The notes beneath the pieces are model-generated. The model was not told the DNA's origin, ran no database searches, and saw only the letters and a list, made by a program, of their open reading frames with translations. Position numbers and translations under genes: made by a program. A stretch of 64,000 bases of DNA from Mycobacterium sp. PO1 (GTDB lineage Bacteria > Actinomycetota > Actinomycetes > Mycobacteriales > Mycobacteriaceae), in NCBI RefSeq assembly GCF_017312405.1, contig NZ_BLTG01000030.1:62001-126000 (forward strand), given 5' to 3'. Shown here piece by piece: positions 18,144 through 27,661 of the stretch (the stretch's first letter is position 1; the number at the start of each line of letters is the position of its first letter).

Positions 18144-19877
18144 ATGCTCTGGGCCCTGCTGCGACGACACGTCCAGCCCTACCGCGGGCTGCTCGCCACG
18201 GTGGCGACGCTGCAGGTCATCAGCACGCTGGCGACGCTGTATCTGCCGACGATCAACGCCGCGATCATCGACGACGGAGTGGCGCAAGGCGATCTGCGCC
18301 GCATCGTCGAGCTCGGCGCGCTGATGCTCGGGGTGACCGCGTTGCAGGTGGTGTGCGCCGTCGGCGCGGTGTACTTCGGCTCCCGCGCGGCCATGGGAGT
18401 GGGCCGGGATCTGCGCTCCGCGGTTTTTCGGCATGTCACCGGCTTCTCAGCGGAGGAGACGGCGCGATTCGGCGCCCCGTCGCTGTTGACCAGGACCACC
18501 AACGACGCGCAGCAGATTCAACTGCTCGTGCAGTTGACCTGCACCATGCTCATCACGGCGCCGATCATGGGTATCGGCGGCATTGCGATGGCCGTGCACC
18601 AGAATGCCGGGTTGTCCTGGCTGCTGGTGGTGAGCGTGCCCGTGCTGGCGCTGACGAACTACTGGATCGTGTCGCACCTGCTGCCGATCTTCCGTCGTCT
18701 GCAACGTCAGATCGACGGCATCAACCGGGTGATGCGCGAACAACTCACCGGTCTGCGGGTGGTGCGGGCGTTCGCACGAGAACCGTTCGAGCGCAACCGC
18801 TTCGCCGAGGCCAACCAGGACCTTGCCGGCACAGCGCTGGAAGCGGGACGCTGGCAGGCATTGATGTTGCCGGTCACGACGCTGGTGATCAACGTCTCCA
18901 GCGTGGCGTTGATCTGGTTCGGCGGGTTGCGCATCGATGCCGGCGAGATGCAAGTCGGTTCACTGATCGCGTTCCTGGCCTACTTCATGCAGATCCTGAT
19001 GGCGGTGCTGATGGCCACGTTCATCCTGGTGATCATTCCGCGTGCGTCGGTGTGCGCCGAACGCATCACCGAGGTGCTCGACACCCATCCCGCGGTGGCC
19101 AGCCCGGCCGCGCCGGTCACGCTGTCGCACATCGCCGGGGAGGTCGTGTTCGACGACGCCACCTTCCGTTACGAGGGCGCCGACCGGCCGGTGCTGCAGC
19201 GGGTTTCGCTGACAGCGCGGCCCGGTGAGACCACCGCTGTCGTCGGCTCCACGGGGTCGGGGAAGTCCACGCTGATCGCGATGATCTGCCGGCTCTACGA
19301 CGTCACCTCGGGTTCGGTCCGCGTCGACGGGGTCGACGTCCGCGAGATCGACCTGGACCAGTTGTGGCATTCGGTCGGCCTGGTGCCGCAGCGCGGGTAT
19401 CTGTTCGCCGGGACAGTCGCCGACAATCTGCTGTTCGGCAAGGCCGATGCGACCGAGGACGAGATGTGGGCGGCGTTGCGGGTCGCCGCCGCTGAGGAGT
19501 TCGTCGCCGCCCACCCGGACGGGCTGCACATGCGGATCGCGCAGGGCGGGATGAGTCTGTCCGGCGGGCAGCGTCAGCGCCTGGCGATCGCGCGGGCGGT
19601 GATCCGACGTCCGGCGATCTACCTGTTCGACGACGCGTTCTCCGCCCTGGACGTCCACACCGACGCGCGGGTGCGCGCCGCGCTGGCCGACGCGGCCGCC
19701 GGTGCCACCGTCATCATTGTGTCGCAGCGCATCTCGACGGTCTCCTCGGCGGATCAGATCGTCGTCGTCGACAATGGATCGGTGGTGGGCTCCGGTACCC
19801 ACGATGAGCTGTTGGCCGGTTGCGCGGCCTACCGCGAGCTGGCCGACTCGCAGTCGGTGTCGGCGGGCGAACGATGA
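18144..19877 (+). CDS. ABC exporter subunit, degenerate Walker B (Rv1273c-like)
   Basis: 577 residues from ATG 18144 (the frame extends to 18093, but [15 protein letters not shown] is the family-typical start). Six transmembrane helices are followed by an ATPase with Walker [10 protein letters not shown]-loop LVPQRGY and a canonical signature LSGGQ. Walker B is [11 protein letters not shown], where Asp replaces the catalytic Glu. It therefore contributes the degenerate half of a heterodimer with the next gene, which starts in an ATGA overlap (19874). Export of drugs or lipids is the family function; the substrate is unknown. Confidence 0.92.
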   Translation: MLWALLRRHVQPYRGLLATVATLQVISTLATLYLPTINAAIIDDGVAQGDLRRIVELGALMLGVTALQVVCAVGAVYFGSRAAMGVGRDLRSAVFRHVTGFSAEETARFGAPSLLTRTTNDAQQIQLLVQLTCTMLITAPIMGIGGIAMAVHQNAGLSWLLVVSVPVLALTNYWIVSHLLPIFRRLQRQIDGINRVMREQLTGLRVVRAFAREPFERNRFAEANQDLAGTALEAGRWQALMLPVTTLVINVSSVALIWFGGLRIDAGEMQVGSLIAFLAYFMQILMAVLMATFILVIIPRASVCAERITEVLDTHPAVASPAAPVTLSHIAGEVVFDDATFRYEGADRPVLQRVSLTARPGETTAVVGSTGSGKSTLIAMICRLYDVTSGSVRVDGVDVREIDLDQLWHSVGLVPQRGYLFAGTVADNLLFGKADATEDEMWAALRVAAAEEFVAAHPDGLHMRIAQGGMSLSGGQRQRLAIARAVIRRPAIYLFDDAFSALDVHTDARVRAALADAAAGATVIIVSQRISTVSSADQIVVVDNGSVVGSGTHDELLAGCAAYRELADSQSVSAGER

Positions 19878-21778
19878 GCGGTCCGATGGCTCGTCCGATG
19901 CGGATGAACGAACCGCCGCAGGTGCGCTCCCGCGACTTCAAGGGTTCGGCGTTGCGACTGCTCAGACGCCTGACCCCGCAACGCGGTCTGACCGTCGCGG
20001 TGATCCTGCTCGGCGTCGGCGGTATCGCGGTGAGCGTGATCGGTCCTCGTATCCTCGGGCATGCCACCGACCTGCTGTTCAACGGGGTGATCGGCCGCCA
20101 GCTGCCCTCGGGTCTGACGAAGGAGCAGGCGATCGAGGCGGCGCGGGCACGCGGCGATTCGACGTTCGCCGACCTGCTCTCCGGCATGAACGTGGTGCCC
20201 GGCCAGGGGGTGGACTTCGGTGCCGTCGCCCGGACGTTGGCGTTGGCGTTGGCGTTGTATGTGGTTGCCGCTCTGATGGTCTGGCTGCAGGCGCGGCTGT
20301 TGAACGCGGTCGTGCAGCGCACCATCGCCCGGTTGCGCGCCGACGTCGAGGACAAGGTGCACCGCCTGCCGCTGCGCTATTTCGACACCCGCCAGCGCGG
20401 GGAGGTGCTCAGCCGGGTCACCAACGACGTGGACAACATGCAGCAGTCCCTGTCGATGTCGATCACCCAACTGCTGACCTCGGTGCTGACGGTGTTCGGG
20501 GTGCTGGTGATGATGCTGACCATCTCGCCGTTGTTGACGCTACTGACTGTGGTCACCGTGCCGCTGTCGCTGTGGGTGACCCGCTCGATCGCGCGGCGGT
20601 CGCGCACGCTGTTCGTCGACCAGTGGACGAACACCGGCAGGCTCAACGCCCACATTGAGGAGACCTACAGCGGTTTCACCGTGGTGAAGACCTACGGGCA
20701 CCGCGCGGGCGCGATCGAGCAGTTCGACGAACTCAACGACGACGTCTACCGGGCCAGCTTCGGGGCGCAGTTCCTGTCGGGGCTGGTGTCCCCGGCGACG
20801 GTGTTCGTCGGCAACATCAGCTACGTTGCGGTCGCCGTCGTCGGCGGTGTGCAGGTGGCCACCGGCCAGATCACGCTGGGCGGCATCCAGGCGTTCATCC
20901 AGTACGTGCGGCAGTTCAATCAGCCGTTGACCCAGATCGCGGGTATGTACAACACGTTGCAGTCGGGCATCGCCAGCGCCGAGCGGGTCTTCGATCTGCT
21001 CGACGCCGAGGAGGAGCCGGCCGATCCCCCCGCGACGCTGCCGGCGGTGGGCGCGTCACGGCGCGGTCGCGTCGAGTTCGACGAGGTGTCCTTCGGCTAC
21101 CTGCCCGGCGCCCCGGTCCTCGAGCACCTGTCACTGGTGGCCGAGCCGGGCTCCACCGTCGCGATCGTCGGCCCCACCGGGGCGGGCAAGACCACGCTGG
21201 TGAACCTGCTCATGCGGTTCTACGACGTCGACGCCGGCCGCATCCTGATCGACAATGTGGACATCACCTCGGTCAGCCGCAGCTCCCTGCGCTCACAGAT
21301 CGGCATGGTGCTGCAGGACGCCTGGCTGTTCGCCGGCTCGGTGTACGACAACATCGCCTACGGCCGCCCCGACGCCCGATACGACGAAGTCGTGGACGCA
21401 GCGAAGGCGGCGTATGTGGACCGGTTCGTGCACACGCTGCCCGACGGTTACGACACCCAGGTCAGCGATGGTGGGGCGAACATCAGTGTCGGCGAACGTC
21501 AGCTCATCACCATCGCCCGCGCGGTGCTGGCCCAGCCGCAGCTGCTGATCCTCGACGAGGCGACCAGCTCGGTGGACACCCGCACCGAGGTGCTCATCCA
21601 GCACGCGATGGCGCAGTTGCGGCGGGACCGGACCAGTTTCATCATCGCCCATCGGCTCTCGACCATCCGCGACGCCGACCTGATCCTGGTGATGGAGTCG
21701 GGGCGGATCGTCGAACGCGGTACCCATGCCGAGTTGCTGGCGCGCCGGGGAGAGTATTGGAGGATGATCCAGCGGTGA
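19874..21778 (+). CDS. ABC exporter subunit, canonical catalytic Glu (Rv1272c-like)
   Basis: 634 residues from ATG 19874, overlapping the partner's stop. It has six membrane helices with a long loop after TM1 (about residues 70-110), then an ATPase with Walker A GPTGAGKT, Walker [13 protein letters not shown] with the catalytic Glu, and H-loop AHRLST. Its signature is ISVGER instead of LSGGQ, so the ATP site formed with the partner's Asp-type Walker B is degenerate. The other site (this Walker B plus the partner's LSGGQ) is complete. I recall a proposal linking Rv1272c to fatty-acid uptake, but the sequence alone says exporter fold. Confidence 0.92.
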   Translation: MSGPMARPMRMNEPPQVRSRDFKGSALRLLRRLTPQRGLTVAVILLGVGGIAVSVIGPRILGHATDLLFNGVIGRQLPSGLTKEQAIEAARARGDSTFADLLSGMNVVPGQGVDFGAVARTLALALALYVVAALMVWLQARLLNAVVQRTIARLRADVEDKVHRLPLRYFDTRQRGEVLSRVTNDVDNMQQSLSMSITQLLTSVLTVFGVLVMMLTISPLLTLLTVVTVPLSLWVTRSIARRSRTLFVDQWTNTGRLNAHIEETYSGFTVVKTYGHRAGAIEQFDELNDDVYRASFGAQFLSGLVSPATVFVGNISYVAVAVVGGVQVATGQITLGGIQAFIQYVRQFNQPLTQIAGMYNTLQSGIASAERVFDLLDAEEEPADPPATLPAVGASRRGRVEFDEVSFGYLPGAPVLEHLSLVAEPGSTVAIVGPTGAGKTTLVNLLMRFYDVDAGRILIDNVDITSVSRSSLRSQIGMVLQDAWLFAGSVYDNIAYGRPDARYDEVVDAAKAAYVDRFVHTLPDGYDTQVSDGGANISVGERQLITIARAVLAQPQLLILDEATSSVDTRTEVLIQHAMAQLRRDRTSFIIAHRLSTIRDADLILVMESGRIVERGTHAELLARRGEYWRMIQR

Positions 21779-21885
21779 ACCGCTAACCCGGCACAGCGGT
21801 GAACCGCCGGCCGTATGGCCGATCAAGCAGTCTGCTCAATTCCATTCCGCGCCATGGGACTGGCGGGGTCGGGCAGCATGACGGC

Positions 21886-24054
21886 ATGGCCCGCACGGTG
21901 CACACGTTCTGCCGCTACTGCCTTGCCTCGTGCGGTGTCGACGTCACTGTCGAAGACGGGCGGGTCGTCAAGATCTCGCCCGACAAGCAGAACCCGCACA
22001 ATTGGCGGGACTTCTGCGCCAAGGGTCGCACCGCACCTCAGGTCGTCGAGCATCCCCGCCGGCTGTTGGCACCGATGAAACGGGTGGGTGACCGGTACGT
22101 GGAAACCGGCTGGGATGAGGCGACCGACGACATCGCGGCCCGCCTGAACGCGGTGATCCAGGACGGCGGACCCGACGCGGTGGCCGCTTACTACGGCAAT
22201 CCGGCCGGGTATTCGTCGTCGAACCTGGTGTTCATGAACGGCTGGTTGGACGCCGTCGGCACCCACAATCGGTACGCGGTCGGATCCGTCGACCAGAACG
22301 CCCTTCACGTGGTGGCCGAGAAGATGTACGGCTCGTCGTTGATGGTGCCGGTGTCGGACGTCGACAACTGTGACTACTTCGTGATCGTCGGCGCGAATCC
22401 CGCAGTGAGTGCGTGGAACTGGCTGGAGTCCGTGCCGGGCGGTTGGCGCCGCACACTGGCGCGCCAGCAGCAGGGTGCGACCGTCGTCGTCGTCGACCCG
22501 GTGCGCACCGAGACTGCCGAACGCGCCGACATCCACATGGCGGTGCGGCCCGGACAGGACTGGGCGCTGCTGTTGGCAATGGTCAAGATCGTCCTCGACG
22601 ACGGTCTGCACCACCGGGGAGACTGCGCTGACCTGGCCACCGGTGTCGATCGGCTGCGCGGCCTGACCGCCGACGTCGACCTCGCCGATCTGGCTCGCCG
22701 CTCCGACATACCGCTCGAGGTGATCACCGACGTGGCAAGGGGTTTCGGGACCGCCGAGCGGGCGATGCTGGTGACCCGCACCGGGGTGTCGTTGCATCTG
22801 GCCGGCACCGTGGCGGAGTGGCTAGGCCAGGTGCTCAATGTCATCACCGGACGGATGGACCGCCCGGGTGGCCGCCGTTTCGAGGCCGGGTACGTCGACG
22901 CCTTACGTCTGGCCGACCTGGCCGGCGCGAAACCGCACCGCAGCAGGTTGCGGGGGCGGGACATGGTCGCCGGGGCACACGCGCTCAGCGAGCTTCCCGA
23001 CGAGATCACCACCCCCGGACGCGGCCAGGTTCGGGCGATGGTGATCAACAGCGGCAATCCGGTCGTTTCCGGACCCGACGGCGCCAAGCTCGACCACGCG
23101 TTGTCGACGCTCGATCTTCTGGTGGCCATCGATTTCGTGCAGCGGGAGAGCCATAGGCATGCCCACTGGCTGCTGCCCGCGGTGCACTGGCTCGAACGCG
23201 ACGACCTGCTGGCGTTCACCAGCAACCTGCATGACGAGCCGTATGTGCAGTACGGGGTCCGCGCCGTAGACCCGCCGTTCCTCGCGCGTGAAGAGTGGCG
23301 CATCTTCACCGATCTGGCGCTGGGGATGAGGCGCCCGCTGTTCGGTGCACGGGGGTTGAACACGTTTGTCGCGGGGTCCAGAAGGCTGGCTGGGCTGACG
23401 CGACGGCCGGCGCTCGAATTCGGGCCGTATTGGATTCACCGGCTGCTGATCGCCACCAGCCGAAAAGTGAACGGTCGCAAGATCAGGTGGAGCGACGTGC
23501 TGGCTCGTCCGCACGGATGGGTGCTCGGGCCACGCGAGTTCGGCCGCTTTCGCGATGCGCTGCGCACCGACGACAAGACGGTGCACGTCGCTCCCGCGGA
23601 GTTCGTCGCACGGGCACGCGAGCTGCTACGCCAGGCGCCGCCGTCGCCGTCAGACGGCTACCCATTCCTGCTGACCAACCGGCGACACCGCCACTCGATG
23701 AACTCCTGGCTCAACGACCTTCCTGGCTTGCACCCCGCCGGGAAGGGCACTCAGGTGGTGATCCATCCCGAGGACGCGCTGGCCCTGGGTATCAGCGACG
23801 GTGATGCGGTTCGGGTGTCCTCGGCCGTGGGCGAAGTCGAGTTGACCGCGTCGGTCGACGACCAGCCCCGACGTGGCGTCGTCATCATCGACCACGGCTG
23901 GGGATCACGAGTTTTCGATCCGGCCGGTGGGTCTGAGCCGCTCAGCTACGGCGTGAACCGCAACCTGCTGGTGGACGGCGCGCAGGTTGACCCGCTGTCG
24001 CAGACTGCGGCATTGAACTCGACGTACGTCAACGTCGAAAAGGTGGAACCCTGA
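21886..24054 (+). CDS. Molybdopterin-dependent oxidoreductase (DMSO reductase superfamily)
   Basis: 722 residues from ATG 21886. An N-terminal 4Fe-4S site is formed by Cys9, Cys12, Cys16 and Cys44 (FCRYCLASC, FCAKG). The three molybdopterin-binding domains follow, with segments VIVGANPAVSAWNW, MVINSGNPVVSG and, in the C-terminal domain, LTNRRHRHSMNSW and VIIDHGW. At the usual Mo-ligand position I see GSVDQN (about residues 133-138), not Cys, so Ser or Asp ligation is possible. There is no Tat signal, so the enzyme is cytoplasmic. No dedicated electron-transfer subunit lies nearby. The substrate is unknown; BisC-like or formate-dehydrogenase-like alternatives cannot be separated. Confidence 0.88.
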   Translation: MARTVHTFCRYCLASCGVDVTVEDGRVVKISPDKQNPHNWRDFCAKGRTAPQVVEHPRRLLAPMKRVGDRYVETGWDEATDDIAARLNAVIQDGGPDAVAAYYGNPAGYSSSNLVFMNGWLDAVGTHNRYAVGSVDQNALHVVAEKMYGSSLMVPVSDVDNCDYFVIVGANPAVSAWNWLESVPGGWRRTLARQQQGATVVVVDPVRTETAERADIHMAVRPGQDWALLLAMVKIVLDDGLHHRGDCADLATGVDRLRGLTADVDLADLARRSDIPLEVITDVARGFGTAERAMLVTRTGVSLHLAGTVAEWLGQVLNVITGRMDRPGGRRFEAGYVDALRLADLAGAKPHRSRLRGRDMVAGAHALSELPDEITTPGRGQVRAMVINSGNPVVSGPDGAKLDHALSTLDLLVAIDFVQRESHRHAHWLLPAVHWLERDDLLAFTSNLHDEPYVQYGVRAVDPPFLAREEWRIFTDLALGMRRPLFGARGLNTFVAGSRRLAGLTRRPALEFGPYWIHRLLIATSRKVNGRKIRWSDVLARPHGWVLGPREFGRFRDALRTDDKTVHVAPAEFVARARELLRQAPPSPSDGYPFLLTNRRHRHSMNSWLNDLPGLHPAGKGTQVVIHPEDALALGISDGDAVRVSSAVGEVELTASVDDQPRRGVVIIDHGWGSRVFDPAGGSEPLSYGVNRNLLVDGAQVDPLSQTAALNSTYVNVEKVEP

Positions 24055-24170
24055 CAGCTCCGCCGAGAGACGACGCCCACACTCCGATGTCGATCCCGAT
24101 GCTCACGCAGGTGGTCTCGAAGACTGAAGCCATGGACATCCGGCCGGACAAACGCGTTCCCGGTCAGGGA
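24055..24170. other. Short gap with no gene
   Basis: 116 bp between two convergent genes. I see no strong hairpin with a T-run and no open frame worth calling. Confidence 0.4.
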
Positions 24171-25205
24171 CTACTGCGCGTAACGGGTCCGGGGCTGCGT
24201 TTCGGTGAACACGACGGCATCGTCGATGACGGTGTGAACGAAGCGCATCTTTTCCAGGACCGGCGGTGGCAGCACGAAAGGGTACAGGTCCGCGCGCCCC
24301 ATAGAACGATTGATCATGTTCAGCGACCACGCCAGGGGCAGCCACATCCCGATGAGCGTATCGAAACGGTTGGGGCCCAGGTGAAGCAGATCGAATGCCG
24401 CGGCGGCTGGGGCCAAGCCGAATGACGCCGCGGTATCCAACGTATCCCGGATGTGCAGGTAGTGCGCGAACGTCTCTGCCCAGTCTTCGGCGGGATGCAT
24501 CGACGCATAGGAGGACACGTGACGTGTCGACCAGTCAGGCGACGGGCCGGTTCCATAGTGGCGGTCGAGCGCTTCCTGGTAGTCGTCAGCAGGGTCACCG
24601 AAGAGGGCGACGAATTCGGAATGGCGTGCGACCCAGCCGCCGACCAGGCGGTGAAAGTACGCGTGCCCAGTCTCATGTCGAAAGTGGCCGAGCAGCGTCC
24701 GGTACGGCTCGTCCAGGGCGACACGCAACTCCTCGCGGCGCACGTCGTCGCTTTCGGCCAGGTCCAGGGTGACGACCCCGTCCTCGTGACCGGTGACGAC
24801 CTTTTCTCCGGTGCTCGACAAGAGGTCGAACGCCAACCCGAACCGCGGGTCCTGCGTGCGGTCAACGATAGGCAGCCTGAGCTCGATCAGCTCCGCGACC
24901 AGCCGGCGTTTGGCGGTCTCGGCCACGGCGAATCTGGCCATCCCAGCGACGTCGGAATCGTGGGGCCGGGTCCGTGTCAGCCGGCATGACGCGCACAGTC
25001 CGCCGCCGTCGGCGGCCCCCCGAGAGTCGAGCAACCAGTTGCATTGCGCAATCGCCGAATTCGCACACAAGGAAGAACCTTGCTCATCGACCAGGACCAT
25101 CGTCGCCTTCTCGGAGGAATATCCGAGCCTGCTTCCACACGACAAACACAGAGAGTTCTCGAAGGTGAGGTGTTGGCCGCATTTCGGGCAGGTGAAGTCG
25201 CGCAT
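24171..25205 (-). CDS. Zinc-ribbon putative metallopeptidase (Peptidase_Mx type)
   Basis: 344 residues from ATG 25205. The first 100 residues hold two Cys4 zinc ribbons (FTCPKCG with LCLSCG, then LCANS...QCNW with LCASC). The catalytic domain has the zincin motif HETGH (in LLGHFRHETGHAYFHR), followed by AEDWAETFAHYLH, which can supply the third ligand. The family is a putative zinc-binding metallopeptidase seen in many actinobacteria and proteobacteria, with no known substrate. There is no signal peptide, so it is cytoplasmic. The frame is open to 25247, but MRDFTCPKC is the family-typical start. Confidence 0.88.
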   Translation of the reverse strand: MRDFTCPKCGQHLTFENSLCLSCGSRLGYSSEKATMVLVDEQGSSLCANSAIAQCNWLLDSRGAADGGGLCASCRLTRTRPHDSDVAGMARFAVAETAKRRLVAELIELRLPIVDRTQDPRFGLAFDLLSSTGEKVVTGHEDGVVTLDLAESDDVRREELRVALDEPYRTLLGHFRHETGHAYFHRLVGGWVARHSEFVALFGDPADDYQEALDRHYGTGPSPDWSTRHVSSYASMHPAEDWAETFAHYLHIRDTLDTAASFGLAPAAAAFDLLHLGPNRFDTLIGMWLPLAWSLNMINRSMGRADLYPFVLPPPVLEKMRFVHTVIDDAVVFTETQPRTRYAQ

Positions 25206-25498
25206 GCGCACAGTCCGTTCAGGTTCGAAGCCAACGCAGAAGAGCAAGCATCGGCGTCAACTGCGGGCAACGTTGCATCAGAACGTCAGCAGCAGAAGGG
25301 TGGAAAAACACCGTCGGCCTGCCGGTAGGAGCTGCCCTACGGGGAATCCTGCCGAGAGTGGTCGTAGTTCCAGATTTGCTTGCCGGAACCCTTACGGTGC
25401 AGCTTATCAAACGGGCACTCGCCCAGCCCCCCATTGTGATCAGCGCGACGGGTTTTGCCGCGGGGAGCGTGACAGGCCTCTGCGCCCGCGCCCGCGAC
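25206..25498. other. 293-bp intergenic region with no clear gene
   Basis: It lies upstream of the zinc-ribbon peptidase gene and downstream of the RHH-like gene (both minus strand). Open frames on both strands have compositions unlike the neighbours, and I see no convincing ribosome site. Slightly lower G+C around 25206-25420 suggests regulatory or decayed sequence. Confidence 0.35.
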
Positions 25499-26068
25499 TC
25501 ACACCGAGGGCCCCTGGGCACGCAGGTCGTCCACCTCGCGCATCGCGGCGCGCAGCTTGCCCAGCCATTCGTCGGCGTGCTCGCCGACCAGGCGCACCGA
25601 CCATGCCAATGCGTCCGATCGTGAGCGCGCCACGCCGGCGTCGACGAGGGTGTCGAGCACCTGGCGTTCGGGCTGGCGTAACCGGGTCATCACCGGCACG
25701 GCCATGTGGGTGAACAGGATTCGTTCGGGCTCTCCGCTACCCACATCGACGCCCCAGGCGACCTTGCGCCGGTATCGGGCCTCAGCCTCATCGGCGATCT
25801 GCATGCGCTCGGCGCGGGTCTGCTCCCGGAACCGGGCGGCCCGCCCGGAGGCGTGGGCTTCCGTCTCGCCGGCGTCGCCGTCGACCTCGGGAAGGCGCCC
25901 GATGACGGTGATCTCCTCCCGGTCGACGGTCACCTCCGGGTCGCCGGTGAACCAGTGTTCGGGCATACGACCGGCGAACCAGTCAGCGGCGTCGCTTGCG
26001 TCCGGCTGGTCGGCCTGCTGCCAGCCGCCGGCGCGGCCTGCTCTGCGGTGGGGGGAATGATGTTTCAT
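25499..26068 (-). CDS. Conserved actinobacterial protein with RHH-like C-terminus
   Basis: 189 residues from ATG 26068. I do not recognise an assigned function. The N-terminus is basic and His/Arg-rich (MKHHSPHRRAGRAGG). The middle has WFAGRMPEHWFTGDPEVTVD and a hydrophilic, charged helix rich in Glu and Arg (residues about 75-115). The C-terminal ~60 residues (ARSRSDALAWSVRLVGEHAD) look like a ribbon-helix-helix dimer segment. The start is chosen because the frame upstream crosses an AT-rich stretch with a direct repeat of TTACAT. If it binds DNA, autoregulation at that repeat is possible. Confidence 0.7.
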   Translation of the reverse strand: MKHHSPHRRAGRAGGWQQADQPDASDAADWFAGRMPEHWFTGDPEVTVDREEITVIGRLPEVDGDAGETEAHASGRAARFREQTRAERMQIADEAEARYRRKVAWGVDVGSGEPERILFTHMAVPVMTRLRQPERQVLDTLVDAGVARSRSDALAWSVRLVGEHADEWLGKLRAAMREVDDLRAQGPSV

Positions 26069-26070
26069 GA

Positions 26071-26084
26071 TTACATACTTACAT
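26071..26084 (-). promoter_or_regulatory. Direct repeat TTACAT just upstream of the RHH-like gene
   Basis: TTACATAC and TTACATCG are adjacent (plus-strand view) two bases upstream of the ATG, in an AT-rich island within GC-rich DNA. It may hold a -10 box or an operator for an RHH protein. Confidence 0.3.
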
Positions 26085-26174
26085 CGTTGCAGCGCAGGTG
26101 CGGAGCGGTTCGCCACCAGCGAAACAGCGGTCAGCGCCGCCCTCAAGGGGTGCCTGCAGCCGTCCCCCACCGCA

Positions 26175-26207
26175 TAGGGTGGCAATCGGCCAGACACGTC
26201 AAGGAGG
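26175..26207 (+). promoter_or_regulatory. -10 box and Shine-Dalgarno of the AIM24 gene
   Basis: TAGGGT (26175-26180) is a plausible -10. AAGGAGG (26201-26207) is a near-perfect ribosome site five bases before GTG 26213, and it decides that start. Confidence 0.5.
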
Positions 26208-26212
26208 CGGCG

Positions 26213-27112
26213 GTGACAGGACCCGGACAAGGCAGTTGGCAGCCCGACCCGGAGGGTCGATTCGATTACCGGTGGTTCGACGGTCAGCGGTGGACCGACC
26301 AGGTCTCCCACCAGGGTCAGGTGCACCAGGCTCCGCTCGGCCCGCCGCCGGCCCAGCAACAGGGGTCTGCGCGCCACGCCCAGCCGGAGCACGGCCAGCA
26401 GCCCAGCGACCAGGCTCAGGCCGTGCCCGGCGGCGACGGCTTCGCCGGTATCTCCGGCGACCTCGTCGACGGGCGGTTCAGCGAGAAAGAGGCCAAGCCG
26501 ATCGCGAACCAGAACGCCAAGCTGCTGCGCGTTCGCCTCGGTGAGCCGTTCATGGCCAGGCAGGGCTCGATGGTGGCCTACCAGGGCAACGTCGACTTCG
26601 CCTTCGAGGGCGGAGGGGCCTCGAAGTTCCTGAAGAAGGCACTGACCGGCGAGGGTCTACCCCTGATGCGGTGCTCGGGGCAGGGCGATGTGTTCTTGGC
26701 CGAGTTCGGCTACGACGTGCACATGCTGAACCTGACCAACTCCGGCCTGTCGATCAGCGGCAAGAACGTGCTGGCCTTCTCGGCCAACCTGGACTGGAAC
26801 ATCGAGCGGGTCAAAGGTGGCAGCATCGCCACCGGCGGATTGTTCAACACCACGTTGCGCGGCACCGGGTGGGTGGCCATCACCACCGACGGCCCGCCGG
26901 TGGTGCTCAACACCGCCGAGGCGCCCACCTACGCCGACACCAACGCGGTGGTCGCGTGGTCGGCGAACCTGCAGACGCAACTGAAGACCAGCTTCAAAGC
27001 GGGTGCGCTCATCGGCCGCGGCTCCGGAGAGGCGCTGCAGGTCGCCTTCCACGGCAACGGGTTCGTCATCGTGCAGCCCTCCGAAGGCTTCCCGGTCACC
27101 GCGGCCCAGTAG
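26213..27112 (+). CDS. AIM24-family protein with N-terminal DUF2510 motif
   Basis: 299 residues from GTG 26213, set by the AAGGAGG ribosome site; the frame continues upstream without support. The N-terminus has the DUF2510 segment (GSWQPDPEGRFDYRWFDGQR), then a Gln/Pro-rich linker to residue ~75. The remainder is an AIM24/TerD-like beta-sandwich (FMARQGSMVAYQGNVDF, FNTTLRGTGWVAITTDGP, YADTNAVVAWSANLQT, ending in GNGFVIVQPSEG). The family was named after a yeast mitochondrial protein; its bacterial role is unknown. No signal peptide or membrane segment. It ends immediately before the convergent dtd gene. Confidence 0.85.
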   Translation: MTGPGQGSWQPDPEGRFDYRWFDGQRWTDQVSHQGQVHQAPLGPPPAQQQGSARHAQPEHGQQPSDQAQAVPGGDGFAGISGDLVDGRFSEKEAKPIANQNAKLLRVRLGEPFMARQGSMVAYQGNVDFAFEGGGASKFLKKALTGEGLPLMRCSGQGDVFLAEFGYDVHMLNLTNSGLSISGKNVLAFSANLDWNIERVKGGSIATGGLFNTTLRGTGWVAITTDGPPVVLNTAEAPTYADTNAVVAWSANLQTQLKTSFKAGALIGRGSGEALQVAFHGNGFVIVQPSEGFPVTAAQ

Positions 27113-27544
27113 TCACAGTTCCAGCAGGACGGTCACGGGGCCGTCATTGACGAGCTCGACCTGCATGTCCGCGCCGAACACGCCCGTCTGCACCTGTGCG
27201 CCCAGCGCGCTCAGCGCGTCGGCGAAGGTCTGCACCAACGGCTCGGCGACCGCGCCCGGCGCGGCCGCGTTCCACGTGGGCCGGCGCCCCTTGGCGGTGT
27301 TGGCGTAGAGCGTGAACTGGCTGACCACCAGGATCGGCGCCGCGGTGTCACTCGCCGACTTCTCGTCGGCGAGAATCCTGAGTTGCCAGAGCTTTTCCGC
27401 GAGTCGGCGGGCCTTGTCGGCGTCGTCGGTATGGGTCACGCCTACCAGCGCCAGCAGACCCTGCCCGTCGGGGTGGATCTCCCCGACCACGTCACCGGAG
27501 ACGGAAACACGCGCCGACGTGACGCGCTGTACGAGGATCCGCAT
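27113..27544 (-). CDS. dtd: D-aminoacyl-tRNA deacylase
   Basis: 143 residues, the usual Dtd length. It starts [15 protein letters not shown]. It has the catalytic motif [16 protein letters not shown] and the cross-subunit Gly-Pro motif in [12 protein letters not shown]. The enzyme removes D-amino acids (classically D-Tyr) and glycine mischarged on tRNA, in the cytoplasm. The position next to AIM24 and copper genes is not functionally telling. The family member in H37Rv (Rv1897c) sits elsewhere, so local order differs. Confidence 0.95.
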   Translation of the reverse strand: MRILVQRVTSARVSVSGDVVGEIHPDGQGLLALVGVTHTDDADKARRLAEKLWQLRILADEKSASDTAAPILVVSQFTLYANTAKGRRPTWNAAAPGAVAEPLVQTFADALSALGAQVQTGVFGADMQVELVNDGPVTVLLEL

Positions 27545-27596
27545 GCCGTGATGCTGTCACGCCCGGAGCGGGGCGCCGACGGGGACGTTTCCTAAG

Positions 27597-27615
27597 TACC
27601 CTAGGGGGGTATGGT
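27597..27615 (+). promoter_or_regulatory. RicR/CsoR-type copper operator overlapping the promoter
   Basis: TACCC-TAGGG-GGGTA (27597-27611) fits the mycobacterial RicR palindrome TACCC-N5-GGGTA exactly. A -10-like TATGGT (27610-27615) overlaps its right half, so repressor binding would block RNA polymerase. The first gene starts at 27662. Confidence 0.7.
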
Positions 27616-27661
27616 ACACAGGACGTCAGCGACGCTGCAGTCTACGACCGAGAGGACCGCC

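Noticed and set aside
21770..21835. Direct repeat AGCGGTGAACCGC after the ABC exporter, considered as an attachment site
   Set aside because: Short, close to a stop codon, and no integrase, tRNA or mobile gene is near; more likely chance or a weak terminator.
25206..25624. A possible small protein starting near 25358 on the plus strand
   Set aside because: It overlaps the RHH-like gene in antisense for most of its length and has no ribosome site.
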